A DNA stretch of 64,000 nt from Hyalella azteca. Its lineage: Eukaryota; Arthropoda; Malacostraca; Amphipoda; Hyalellidae. Below, in pieces: positions 11,395 through 23,821 of the stretch. The notes beneath the pieces were generated by a model. The model was not told the DNA's origin. It saw nothing but the letters and a program-made list of their open reading frames with translations, and ran no database searches. The translations under genes and the position numbers were made by a program. Location of the stretch: positions 62,001 through 126,000 of the forward strand of contig NW_025944519.1 in the NCBI RefSeq assembly GCF_000764305.2. The letters are read 5' to 3'. The first letter of the stretch is position 1, and every line of letters starts with the position of its first letter.

Positions 11395-14300
11395 TCACGT
11401 CCTCTTCTGAGCCCACTTCAAGTCATCAGCTCTGGGCTTGCAGCCCGTCACAAATTCAATAATTTGCTCTAGGGCCCCCCAGAAGCCGAGCTTCTCTAGG
11501 GGATAGTTGAGCCAGCCCGTGGTGATGCAAAAATAAGTCTCGTGGGGTGCGACGTGGTGAGTGCGGTGGTGACGCTTCGGCAACACGATATGCAGGTCCT
11601 GTGAAAAATATTTTTTCAAGAATCAAATTCAATTTTATTTAAAATCTTTATCAAAATTACAGATCAATACTCATCAATTATGAACAAGCAGTACATGTGC
11701 TATTTATGCAGTAATTGTCTAGTTCGTTTATGTAATATCCCATATTGTGCTCCGAATCAGATCATAGACATAAATTTTCAAGTGCCTTATTAGGTTCACA
11801 AAACTCAATGGAAAGATTTGGTACGAGCAGCACGACAAAGTGCTGAATAGAAAGTTTCGGCACGAGCAGCACGACAAAGTGCTGAATGGCAAGTTTCGGC
11901 ACGAGCAGCACGACAAAGTGCTGAATGGCAAGTTTTGGCACGAGCAGCACGTTACGTGTTGAGAGCTCAGGTATAAGATTCCGAGTAGCGTCTCTACTGC
12001 CAACACAATCGTGCATCGAACTGTGCGTCATCACACATGAACATAAAAAACTTGAGCAACGATGCATCATTTTGAGCAAGCAAAACTACATTAAAATCGA
12101 GAGGTTGAGGCCTTTTTCGCATTGCGGTGACAAAAAGTTGTATATCTGCCGATTATCTTCACGGTCTTGATGAAAAAAATCTCAATGATTCACACAAGCA
12201 GGAATAACCATGAAAATTCCACCACTACGATGTTTGTTTCAATATTTTGAAGGTTTTTTAACGCATACGATAGATATTGAAGTTCAACATCAACTCGAGG
12301 AAAATAATTTATCGTGAACAATTAAGCCTTGGGATAAAAAATACTGCAAGCTGAAGACAAACCTGGAGCACGGTGACCCAGCGAGGCAAGCCGAAGTATG
12401 TGTGCGACCATTTGTGAATCTGAAAAATATAGGTCGTTTAGTTAACGGAATAGTACCTAAATTGAAAATAGAATTTCATCTTTAAAGTTTCTATCCGCTT
12501 GCACACCGCATTTAAATATATTTTAATCGAACATTATACGTCTCGAGCATTTAAAGTGAACGAGTTGAACGCTCTAAAGCAAAAGCTTTTACGAAGAAAA
12601 TCAGGAAGCGTGCGTGGCATACTAATTGTTCGATCAAGGGAAGCGCAGCATCATCAGTTGGCAATCAAGTCAGCCACTGCAGATGCAACAACAAAAGTCG
12701 TGACACGACTGATTAATTGCGCCTGTAAAGGCATGCAAGGCGATATCCCTGATGAATACTTGATAGGAAAGTCAGAGCACATCACAGACGGTTACACTAT
12801 GCTTCAGCACGCATTCTTGTCCCTAAATCGAAGCAGCAGACCGATATATTGTTCACAGACTTTGCCGTTCGTGCGCGTGGCTCTAAATGTTTAAAATTAA
12901 ACTTCTTAAATTTCTGCGTAATTCTAAACCGAGTCTTATAGCTATAGCATTATTAGGATTAGCAAAATATATCCTAAGTAATTAAGATACATATTGGACG
13001 CAATGAATTAATACAGCGTTCGGCACTGCCAAGGAAGAAGCTTGTTAAAGGTTAACCTCTGAAGCAGTAGGTCAGGAGCGAGCTGTAGACACGCGAATAC
13101 TAAAAAATTCATTGACGGTTCATTAGAAATCCAGAGACCATACGTAACAAAGGAACATTTCTTTGTTGCCTATGTTATGTTGCCCTCATATATATTTTCT
13201 TCAGACTCCATGCAAGTCTTATCATTACTGTAAACGTGCGTCGAAAAAGCAGTGTCATCGGCTCGGTATCTACGTATCAGCAACAGATACTCCGTAGCAC
13301 ACGTAACACAGCGGTATAGCTATATACCAATGGAGTCGAGCAGAGCTAATAAAGTAAATTACATCTCATTCGTGTTAGGTTGCCGCATTATGGGATGAAT
13401 TGCTCAAGAGAATTAGCTCGCAGCAGTTGAGCAAGAGCAATACTGCACAGCAGCAACACCACCAAAGCCGTGACGCGCGTGTAGCATCGCAGGTCACGCA
13501 CACAGCGAGCGCATGCGACGACCACCTCATTCTCGTCTTCATTTTAAAGTAAACGTCAATTTATTTGGAAAACAGAAATTCAAAAATGGTATTTCGATAA
13601 CACAGAACAACATGATTCAGATGAAAATTGATCCATGAAGAGCTTAGCTAAACTAAAAAATTTCTGCAAGCGACTCTTACTTTAACGATTTTCAATTGTG
13701 AAAAATTTATGAAAATCTTAACTGACATAAAAACATCATTAGCATTCATTTCGTGTAAAATATGATCTAGAAATGAGTTATTGTCTCGAACTTTCAAAAA
13801 ATTTAGCGTTGTAAATTTTGCTTTAGTACTTTAGCTGTCATGTCGCATGTGACCGTTCGTTCAGTTTTGTCGCTAATAATTTGTGAAAAGAACCACGCAA
13901 TTAAGAATAAATCCCATACTTCAACTCGGGGCTCAATCAATCACAAGAGCTCAATTGGTCTGGCTTATTCAAGTTAATGTATGAACTAGAACCGAGTAGC
14001 TTACGACACATGCCAGACAGAACAGAGAGCTGAGTGCGTCGCATGCCTTAGCCGTTATAAATATACACAGAGCAACACAAGTAGCATATCGACTAGTGGG
14101 AATATCCAATCGGGAATATTCAGGAGTGTGAGTGCACTCGGTTTATTCTCAGAGTTGATGTCAGAAACTACGAGTCACGAGGTCGATTGGGTGAGACACA
14201 GCATGCAAAATACGACTCAGTACGTCATTGTTTAGGTGCATTGTTCCGAGAAAAACGATGGAGAATAAGTTAAATAAATCTTTTGATATGAAGTTCGTAC

Positions 14301-17300
14301 TTAATTGTGGATGAAAACAAAATGACGACCAGAGTCTGTTTTCTGGCATTCGTCCCAAAGCATCCCGAGCGCGTCAGGCGTTTTTCTCCTAGATTTGCGC
14401 CATCTTGCATGCCATGCAGGCAGTCGAAACGTTTCGATCGATGAGTGTGACATTCTGAATATTAAAAATTTCATATTATTTGTTGTAAATACATTTTCAT
14501 TAGCCCATATATAATTATTTTTACACGCATTACTCGACTACGATTTTCTTCATACATTTTAAACCGTTTAGTTTAGCACTATTTTAATGAATTCGACATC
14601 TGTGGTGCAATCGTTAGGGCGACATAAGCGAAGCACGTGTTTCGCGAATTTAGAATGCCTTGCAATAAGGAAGGAACAGAACACCGTTTGCATAACAGCC
14701 TCTCATTTAGAATAACACAAAAGATTGAAAAAATTTTGCAAGTTTGGTGCGATGAAGCAAATAAATGATCTTTGAATCATGCAAGGTATTCGTTAGCTTT
14801 TGCTCAGAGATTTTGATTTTTTGGCAACATTTTCATATAATATACATTGAGGAAATAGCGATGATAGTGGATTCAACGACGGAAATGACCTTCTTATGAC
14901 TCATAAGGTCAAAGAAAAACCCAAAGTTGACCATAATTCTAGTAATTGAAACAATACAAAACGATGAGCATATTCCGCACGTTATTTCTGCACCCAGGAT
15001 TCAGAGCTCTGTAGCTTCAAGTGGCCGAGAGTCAGGAATAGTGAGAGGATCGAGGGTGCTGGGTTCGCCATCGTTCTTTTACCTTCGGTAGCTTAGACGT
15101 TCGATTTCCGCACGAGTGGAGGAAACAATAAAATGTTTAGTTCAATTTTTAGCTTAATACTCGGCCATACTTACGCCCGTTACAGTTTATTTTTACGAGC
15201 AGTGTGACACGTGAATCGACTGATGTATTTGAAATTGAAAAACTAGGCCTAATCTAAGCGCGAAAATTTGCGCCCACAAATACAGGGTGATTCGCGGAAA
15301 CTTCCTGATTCGAAAGCCCAATAAAAAAACTAATAACGATATCATTACAATATAACTTTGATTGCAATAGCCATTACGTGAATTTATGTATCACGTAGTT
15401 TTAGGAGCATCGGACAAATGTCGGCCCCCATTATCAATACATTCAGTTAGCCGCTTTTTACAGTTATGTTCAACTCGCTGAAGCATATTGACGGGTATGT
15501 TGGCGATGGCTTGGCGTATGTTGTTCTTCAAATGAGGTAAGGTCCTTGGACAGTCATTGAAAACAATTGATTTAAGATGATCCCATAAAAAACATAAAAA
15601 AATTATACGGAGCTAAATCGGGGGATCGGGCAGGCTAAAGAAGGTCACCTCTCAAGGAGATGAGGCGCTCTGCAAAATGTTATCTCAGAAGTACGCCTCG
15701 ACAGCAAACGCACGTTGCTCGCTTGTCCAAGGCATAGTGGCAACTGACTAGGCGGAGCACAAAACTTTGTGCCCTTGCCTTTTATATAATACTCCTCTCC
15801 CTTTTCCACTAACATCTGGCTACTTGGCGCGAAATACAAACATGAAGTTTCTGTGAATCACCCACCTTGTACCACAATACGTTAAATCAGTTGATTTTGT
15901 GAAGTAAACATGTTTTTACGAGTTAATATATACAAGATGGTCTATTCAAATGATAATATTAAATAAAGAATTAAGAGAGAACTTCAAAAGAGAATTGCTC
16001 ACCTGGTTGGTGAGCGCCACGAAGATCGCCAGCAGGAAGAGATACGAGAAGAATGCATAGTCTTGCTGGAGCACTTGCACGGGACGGCTCAGGAAGCAGC
16101 AGCTGATGTAGAGCAGCGCTGGGATGCACAGCATGAAGTTATCTCCATTGGTCTCGATGAAGTCATGGCGGGTGATGGAGGTGGGGTCTATGTGGTGCTC
16201 CCGAAATGGACGGATGAAATTCTGACCACGAAAACAGAGCTGTGTCCAATGCACAATAATAACTTCTAGCATATAGTTATTTATAATGTCCTATCAACTT
16301 TGAGGTCTTTATGAACGAAAAGAAATTTGTCATCAGTAGATACGTCATACACATTTTTATACTTTGCTCTTCATTTATCGTAAAAGGGTTTGCCACACAT
16401 TATAGAACCTAAATTTCGTGCAAATGATTTTCCTGTGAACACACGCACAATAATACAGTTTTTCACCGTCGAGTGGCGACCGGAATTTTTATTTGGCCTA
16501 AACCATATACAAGATCAATAACTTGCAACTGATATTCCCTAGATTAATTGAGCAAAGCATCCATCACACAAATAAAACGTAAAAATTTCAAGACTCTGCT
16601 GGCGAAGAACATAAATGTCTAAATGCAAATAGTTACTATAAGAGGAGTGCAAAAGACTGGATCTGCAGCTAGAGTCAGGAACATCACAAAAGCTGCCACA
16701 AGAACAGAGTCAATGTAAATAGAACGCAACCACATGGGATTTAAGACATGCTCATTAATTTATTTCAATATGGGGAAGGAGGAGCAGGCAACTGAAATTT
16801 TATTAAATCGTGAAGATATTAACGTGAGAAAAGGAAGCACGCAATTCAACACATGCTGTATTCAAGTACAACGCGTTACCCATATGAACGCAAAGAACGC
16901 GTAGGTATGAGTAGGTAAGTTAATGTGGATCACTCCAGACGCCTACGAGGCCGCCATTGTAGGAAGGAGAGAATGCAAGCCTTACCTCAGGCACGTGAAG
17001 CTGACGTGTTCAGTACCAGCCGTCAGCGTGCTAATTAACATCATACTAGAAATAAATTGGCAACAAAGAGAGAACCTCGCATGTAACTCAACTTTAGCGA
17101 TGCTAATATTAACGATACTTCTTTGGAAAACGCAATAATTTTCAATCTTAACGAAGCAAAGCATAAACTATACTATCCCACACCAGGTGTTCGACAGAGG
17201 GCACAAGAGGGAAGGGACAGTAATATCCTGCTTACACTTAACGTCGAAACGCATACTAAAGTACCATTAGCCAACGCAAACCTTATTCTTATTTGAAAAT

Positions 17301-20300
17301 CAACATCGTTAAAATGCTTTTGCTTGACTGATCGGCGGCTATATTAGTAAGTTAGCGGCATCAAAGAGCAGCGTGAGAGGTTTTGATGACGCAAGCATTT
17401 CCAGCACAGGCACCAATATACGTTAACTGCGCCTACGACTGAAAATTAAGTTATGTACGACCACATGAGAATTCAATTTCGCTCCCGAGAAACTTACCTT
17501 ACCTAAAACCGGGAGTTCAATAGAGCCCCAGCTGTCGGCAGCCCAGTGTACAAGACCGGATAAAAAATCAGCAGTGATAATGCCCGCAAAAGCAGCCAGT
17601 AAGATGGTGGGCAGTCGCTCATAATTGAAGTGAGCAACCATGAAGTAAAGGTCCACCACAATTAAGGCCAAGCAGATCCACACACACACCACTTCTTGGA
17701 TTCGCTTCCCTGCAATGAAATATAATCCGTGCATGAAATAGAGCACATTGCAGCTACTTCAATACCATCACTGGGAATGACTAGTAGAATATAACTAAGA
17801 TAATTTAGAGAAGCCTCACCTCGAAAAGTTGGATTCTTTTCAGATGCAATCTACAAGATTTTTAACTAAATAGTTTCACTGCATACCATAATTTGACAGT
17901 AGCAAAATCAATTCATATAAATGATATGTAAAAATGCGAGCCTTTCAAGTGATATGAGCTCAACTGAAATCTGAAAAATTCCATTGCCTAACTAACAAAT
18001 GATAACTCAGTGCAGAGATCTGCATCACAAAGTGTAAGAAAAAAAAAATTCCCAGGGATAATTATAATTAGTGCACAAATGGATGACATTATTACAGAAC
18101 TCAAAGGCATTAGGACTGTGAGGTTTAATAACAATGTAAGATCACAACAGATTGCTGGAATGACCAACTTCAATACAGCAAAATAAAGATTTTCATAGGT
18201 ATTTGCAAAAAAATTTTACAAAGTATGATAAAAATTTGATTATGGTTTAGATTTTTCTTGATGGTATCTCAACACAAAATAAATAGAGTACAAAATTTCC
18301 CTATCATGCTTTGGGTAAAGGAAACAGTTATAAGCATTCATTGATGCTGTAAAAATTGAAATTTCTTGACAATGTATATATAATGAATAAAATATGACAA
18401 GACTGATAGAGCATATAATTATCATGCATAAACAATGCTTTTGATTAAATAAGATCCAACAACAACAACAACAGGCTGCACAAGCACTAACTACATCATC
18501 AAAAATACAAAGAATGTTAATTAAAAATTGCTGCACTCTAACAGTAAAAGGCTCTGAAAAGTTACCATAGTAACAAACAAAATGTTATTTACAGTTTTAA
18601 TCTACAAACGTACACCACCACATAACCTTGGCCCTACAGCTCTGGAGCGACCCCCTGTCGGTAGTGTCGTACTTGCGCGATGGGGGTCTCTTGTAAAAAT
18701 GAGACCAGGGAACCACAACAACAACAACAAACGTACCATAAAATGGGGTAACTTAGACCACTTTTTTTTATAAATGATGCCATTTTTTTACTAGCTAAAT
18801 TAAACTTGAATTGAAACATGCAAAATACAGGTCTATACTCTAGCTTCACTCACCATAAATTGCTGGCTCCTGCCTCTCATAGTCTTTATGCAATTTCAAA
18901 AAAAATTATGTAGCCTCAGTATTAGGCCTTTAATGCCCATTGACAAAATTTTTCTATGTCAAATAGTTTTTGAGTTGTGGGGGTTTTTGTTAAAAAAACG
19001 AAAAGTGGTCAAAGTTACCCTGCCGGTCTAAGTTACCCCATTTTATGGTACAGACATCTATCAAAAGTTCAACACTGCACCAAAAGAATACTATCAACTT
19101 GAATTGCATCATGAGACTGAGTCCATGTAGGGAAGGTGAAACATAATAATAACTGTGTAAAAATAACTAAGTAAACTGAAACATGAAAAAATATCTGTAA
19201 GTGGTAACTGGTAACAACTTAACAAGTAACAACTAATATGTTGACACTAGTAACAGGCTGAGGTTGACCATGTTACACCGAAATCTTTCATACAGTTTTA
19301 TTCTGTAATTTATATTATGTATGTATCATGCTGGTTTTTAAATAATATTTAATACTATCAAGTAAAATTTAAAGGCTTTATCTATAAATGTAGCAGTAGC
19401 GCTGTAGCGGCAAAACCTCGAATCGCTACTTAAATAAGTAGCAGGCGCTACCGCTATCGCTACATTGCCTTAAATGTAGCGCCGCTACCACTACCGCTAC
19501 TGAAAATGTAGCAGCCGCTACATGTAGCGTGCTACTGCCCACCTCTGGATATTTCTTTTCATTTCAGGTTTGTTTTTACAATCTTTTTTGTTATAGGTAG
19601 TGAATAATTTCACTTGACCTAATTAAAATGGTGCAAAATTACAAGCCCAATCCTGTAAGCTTATGGAGGAAATGCTGTACAGCTAGTGATATGAAGCTTG
19701 CAGTGGACAAGGTCACAAGGTCATTGTCAATGCTCAATGGCATGTTCATGGATACAGTAATATACATTATTAATACAGTAATGTATGGATAAGGTAATAT
19801 ATCAATGAAAAAAAAAAGTAAAAATAACAGAGAAAATTTCATTTATTCTACATTTACATCATCTACAAAGGAAGAGGAGGACTTCAGAGTACTGTTAGTT
19901 ATAGATGAGTACACTCTGCATGCTTCAAATGTTTAAAATTGAGTTTTATTTCAAGTGTCCCTTTTTACCCCATTTCCAGAATAATTCAGGAGCCTTTTAT
20001 TTTGCGTCTAGCACCTTACAAATAGCATATGGAATTTTTTTAGAGATGCCATTGCCATACGATAGCCCTTGCAAATATCTTTAAAATGAGCCCAAACTTG
20101 TTCATGAAATGTTTCATGGTAAGAAGTTATTAACAAAAAACGCTCAAAATCATCCCTTTTTACCCCGTTTGACGGTATTGGCTGTAATATATTGTATTGT
20201 ATTTCTCAGGCTACTACTTTGCCAGGCTCTAATGGGCTAAAGAGGCTCTAGTTCTCCTATTTCTCAGGCTCTAATGGGGAGTTGGGGCCATTTTTGAAAT

Positions 20301-23300
20301 ATATTTCAACATCAACACTTGTAAAGTTATATACTTCATTCTATATATGAAATCTCAAACATTAATTATGGTTTATATTATTTTTTGAATTTTTTGCATG
20401 CAAATTTTTAAACATAGAAGTTAAAGCAATTGTTTTAATTATTTTTTTGGGGGGAAATTTGGCCTAATATTCAAGATTGGCTGGGAACAAGATTAAGGCA
20501 AGAGATCTGAAAGACATTCATCAAACTTCTAACCAAAGTCACAGGATTGAAAAATTCAATCTTGTTGATATTATCTTATGGCTCAAAATATCACGACTAA
20601 ATTAAATTTTTAATAATTGAGACTTTAAGCAGCTTTTGGCTTGATTAGGTATGCACTCTTTGTCTCTTGTTAACAATTAGAGTGCATTTGTCAATTAGCC
20701 TAACTTTGTCATAGTGAATCTAGGAGTGTTGCACTTGCAGCCCCAAAATGGCAGGAAATCTTGCAGTGTTGGTAATGATTAAATCACTTTTTTCATTTTT
20801 TTTACGATTTTTTTATATATTTAAATATATTGAGGGGCAGTCTTTAATTTATTTTGAGGTATTGTTATTCATGGTTTAGTATGAATGTACTTAGAATGAC
20901 AAATTGGTGGTATATAAACTTGTTGCCTTTAGTGCATATTAAGTTCCAATAAATTGAATGTTTTTGGACAGAGGCATCAAGTGTTGCAATACATTGTACA
21001 TAGCTAGCAGCTTAGCTAATTCTTATAAGGCTATAAGTAGTCTTTAACTATTTGACTATTTGTTATATATTGATTACAATATACAATTTAAATGTGTTAG
21101 CTAGCTTATACAGGGTAGGGCAGAACCAATTGAGCAGTTTTGAGGCAAAATAAAAGAGTAATGGAGGTAACATACCATTTAAAATACTTATGTTTTGAAA
21201 ACAATATCAGGAAGATGGTGTCTGTTAGCTGCATCACACTGTTGGAGTCATTCTCAGAAGTTTCCTACAGCACATTCACACATATGGCGAGGTATGGCCA
21301 TAACCTCTGCTGCAATGATTTGTCCCTTTAGCTGTGGTTGGGTGTGAGGGTGATTTTTGAACACCCTTTCTTTTAGATGTCCCCAAAGAAAGAAATCACA
21401 AATGCTCCAATCAGGTGACCTCGCAGTTGCAGGCCACTGTAAATCACCCCTCAGACACCAGACCTAGACCCCGGGAAACATGCGTTTCAAAACATGGAGT
21501 GACATTCGGGCTGTGTAAGCTGTAGCCCCAACCTGCTGGAACCACACATCTCCCAATGCTTCATTTTCAACAATGTTTTCCATACCTGGGCTGCTAGAAA
21601 TTTTGCAACATTGCAGCATAGCGATCAGAATTCACTGTCACAGTTACTCCCTCCTCCGAGAATGACTCCAACAGTGTGTTGCAGCTAACAGCCCCCATCT
21701 TCCAGATATTGTTTTCCAAACATAAGTATTCTAAGTGGTATGCTATGCTAACCTCTAGGAAAATAAACTTTCTTCTTTCAGTACCTCCATCACTCATTTA
21801 TTTTGCCTCAAAACTGCTCAATCAGTTCTGCCCCACCCAGTATATTGAGAGGTTGAGATTGTATCAACCTTTTAGTCAATTAGAAAGATTTTTCACCCTA
21901 ATATGAGTATTCTAATTGAAATATTTAATTTTAATCTTTAAATATGTGAATTTAAAACTAGAAACCAAAAAATTACAATTATAAAACCATATATAAAATA
22001 ATTAAATGCAGTGAATGGAAATAAAATGTTTGAATTATGCACATGTTTATTCCAAAGAGTGTTAGCTTTTCTCTTTAACTTAAATCTTGTTTCAAGCCAT
22101 TTGAGGTCTGTTTGATTATCGTTCAGTTTATGTTTAGTATATATTGGTTTATTGGTCTGAATTAAATGGGAACAGTGCAGTCAGTCACTACTAGTTGGTG
22201 TGTATAGAGGGTAGAATCTGGTAGGTTTATAGGACATAAAACTAGTACCTAGATCTATTGATAGTGCTGTGCACTGTGCTATCAGCTACCTATCTCAGTA
22301 TCTGTTGTGTGACTCTTCAATGTTTAGAAGATCTGCATTCCCAAAGTGTTTTTGTACATTGAAGCCAGTTAAATGGTCAATATTTAGCTTGTTACCTTGC
22401 TCCATATAAGCTTTACAAAGCTAATGAATAGACTTATCAAAAATCGCAAAGTGGTAATTGGTAAACACCACCTTGGCCTGTTGGCCATTATTGAAGGCAA
22501 GAAGTGCCCTTTTTAGCCATCCATTATGATCGAAATACTGTTATTGTTAGTAGGCTAATTGCAACATAAAAAATAACCTTCCAAAAAGGCAAAAAAAAAA
22601 CTGAAAAAATAAAAAAAATAAAAAAATCACCAACCCTGAAATCTTGACTCATGGTTTGTAAAGTGAATTTATTCCATGACTCATGATGACTGGATTATGG
22701 ATAGCAGGGTAGAGTGGTAGACTTATAAACATATGTGAAATATAGGGCAAAATTTTCAAAATTAGGTATACAAAAACTATTTTCTAAGGGAAATTTAATA
22801 ATTTAATTGCAGGCAAAATTGTTATCTTTAATGGAAGAAATTACTCAAGGTAAATAAAAAACAAGTGAAATTGACTTCAAGTAGTACACTAACTCACTAA
22901 GTACATGCATTTTTGTCATATTCATTTCAAAATTAATGACCAATATCAATTATCAAACTTCATTGACTGTAAGTGTAACTGTAAGAGAACAGGATGCTTC
23001 CTTAAGTTCCTGGAAGGCACTCAGGAAAGGAAAATCCATCATTAAATTCAATCAACTTGAAAAATTGGTATTATTGCAGATTAACTACATCCAAAAAAAA
23101 GGGTGTTTTTTTTTTTTAATTATATGTTTTTTGGGGTGTAGATTACGAATCTGAAATCCATTTTTGGCGGTCGGCATCGGAAAACCAATTTTTTTCGCGA
23201 CTTACTAACATGGGGGTTACGTAACTTACATGGATTTCAGATTCGTAATCTACACCCCAAAAAACATATAATTAAAAAAAAAACACCCTTTTTTTTGGAT

Positions 23301-23821
23301 GTAGTTAATCTGCAATAATACCAAAAAATTATACATTTGAAATTTTGAATCACCATGACAATGGCATAGAATATAGATCTAAATCTAAATTAATCAGGTG
23401 AGGTCAAACTCACAATCAAGTTGCAATGACTTGAGCGGTTGAGCCAACTGCCAACTTTGCCAAACCAGAGAATTTTCTTTTCAAAAACACATTGGCTTGG
23501 CTTGGCAGTGCCAAGCCAAGCCAATGTGCATGTGTTGACTGTTGAGTGTTGACTGAGTGTTGAGTAATGTGTATACTGTACAGAATTACAAAAACTACTC
23601 TCATTAGATTTTAGATAATAAACTATAAGTAATATTGTAAACTTACCTCTGCTGTAGAGTCCAGCAAGCTCCTGGGCCCCTTTGTGTCCGGGGCCCCATC
23701 GGGGCTTTATTTTTTCTTCCTCGTTTGTTGCCGAGTTATCATTTGGATCATCTTCCAACATTGAATTCGAGAAAAGGCATTCTTCTTGCTGATACACTAC
23801 GGCAGGCTGGGCAATCATCAC
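11395..23821 (-). CDS. PEDS1: Plasmanylethanolamine desaturase (TMEM189/Kua), 5 exons
   Basis: Exons on the minus strand: 23821-23647, 17709-17498, 16221-16003, 12419-12363, 11598-11395. All have GT-AG borders and matching phases (phase 1 after exon 1, phase 0 elsewhere), giving 288 residues against about 270 in vertebrates. PEDS1 introduces the vinyl-ether double bond of plasmalogens in the ER, using a di-iron centre held by conserved histidines. The expected motifs are present: SGLVHWAADSWGS (His113), FREHHIDP (138/139), TRHDFIETNGDN (148), IHKWSHTYFG (204/208), KRHHRTHH (231-236) and PHETYFC (240). At least two hydrophobic segments lie at about 66-104 and 160-199. Residues 1-58, with RWGPGHKGAQELAGLYS, match the N-terminal signature of the Kua family and anchor the start. 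Introns 1, 3 and 4 hold transposons or minisatellites. The family call is firm; start and splice joins rest on sequence alone. Confidence 0.95.
11821..11951 (+). repeat. 39-bp minisatellite in PEDS1 intron 4
   Basis: About 3.4 copies of a 39-bp unit containing CACGAGCAGCACGACAAAGT followed by GCTGAATGGCAAGTTTCGG. The period is a multiple of three, so several frames stay open across it, but the array lies inside an intron and is not coding. Confidence 0.85.
15283..15869 (-). mobile_element. Decayed DD41D-type Tc1/mariner element
   Basis: Flanked by TA, with ends CAGGGTGATTCGCGGAAACT and, reversed, CAAGGTGGGTGATTCACAGA. The minus strand around 15400-15600 reads as the C-terminal part of a mariner-superfamily transposase (DHLKSIVFNDCPRTLPHLKN, then IANIPVNMLQRVEHNCKKRL), with stops and frameshifts. 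The D-to-D spacing seen in the related copy at 44026-44786 suggests the DD41D (rosa-like) group. It lies in PEDS1 intron 3. Confidence 0.7.
18600..18733 (+). repeat. Possible SINE tail with (CAA)n end
   Basis: A GC-rich segment ends in a small hairpin (GGTCTC, ten-base loop, GAGACC) followed by a CAA repeat, which is a common SINE 3'-end format. No A or B box is clear and no second full copy was found here. The family-A element begins just after it. Confidence 0.3.
18736..19048. mobile_element. Family A element, copy 1 (313 bp)
   Basis: Flanked by TA on both sides, with inverted ends CCATAAAATGGGGTAACTTA and its reverse complement. The right end carries two tandem copies of the GGTC-AAGTTACC motif. 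No coding capacity. It sits in PEDS1 intron 1 directly after a CAA run. Confidence 0.8.
19389..19548. repeat. GTAGC-rich MITE-like repeat
   Basis: A 160-bp stretch dense in GTAGC/GCTAC pentamers that can fold on itself. It ends in GCTACTGCCCACCTCTG, a TIR-like terminus (CAGAGGTGGGCAGTAGC) of the hAT type. The left terminus is degraded and no clear target duplication was seen. Confidence 0.5.
19555..20175 (-). mobile_element. Family B element, 5'-truncated copy 5
   Basis: The right end reads CCCTTTTTACCCCGTTTGACGG followed by TA. The interior (AAAATGAGCCCAAACTTGTT, TTTATTTTGCGTCTAGCACC) matches the other family B copies at 37.5-40.4 and 45-47 kb. The left end is missing. No open frame of note. 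Confidence 0.75.
20764..22638 (+). mobile_element. Non-autonomous hAT element, copy 1, with resident mariner
   Basis: Ends CAGTGTTGGTAATGATT and ATCACCAACCCTG are flanked by an exact 8-bp duplication AAATCTTG (20756-20763 and 22639-22646), which is diagnostic of hAT. Its body is about 1.14 kb once the nested mariner (21111-21840) is removed. No hAT transposase is present, so it depends on another copy. It lies in PEDS1 intron 1. Confidence 0.9.
21111..21840 (-). mobile_element. DD41D-type mariner-superfamily remnant resident in hAT copy 1
   Basis: Flanked by TA with long inverted ends (CAGGGTAGGGCAGAACC and GGTTCTGCCCCACCC-like). The minus strand carries a decayed transposase, including the region equivalent to the QQDGATAHT motif of the copy at 44 kb. 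The same insertion point occurs in all three hAT copies of the window. Confidence 0.8.
23067..23322. repeat. Near-perfect long inverted repeat (foldback)
   Basis: Left arm 23067-23161 and right arm 23230-23322 are almost exact reverse complements of about 94 bp, separated by about 68 bp. The outer boundary is GGTATTATTGCAGATTAACT; the inner boundary is CTGAAATCCAT/ATGGATTTCAG. Such near-identity suggests a recent foldback or MITE insertion. Transcribed from either strand it would form a long hairpin. It lies in PEDS1 intron 1, about 320 bases from exon 1. Confidence 0.9.

Noticed and set aside
11728..12079. Two overlapping minus-strand frames with repeated 13-residue units
   Set aside because: Produced by the 39-bp minisatellite, whose period is a multiple of three; intronic.
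12499..12894. 131-codon open frame on the plus strand
   Set aside because: It sits inside PEDS1 intron 3, has no recognisable motif, no convincing start context and no splice-supported extension.
23155..23235. Loop of the foldback as a pre-miRNA
   Set aside because: The arms are far longer and more perfect than a typical animal miRNA precursor and the loop is about 70 bases; a foldback transposon is the simpler reading.
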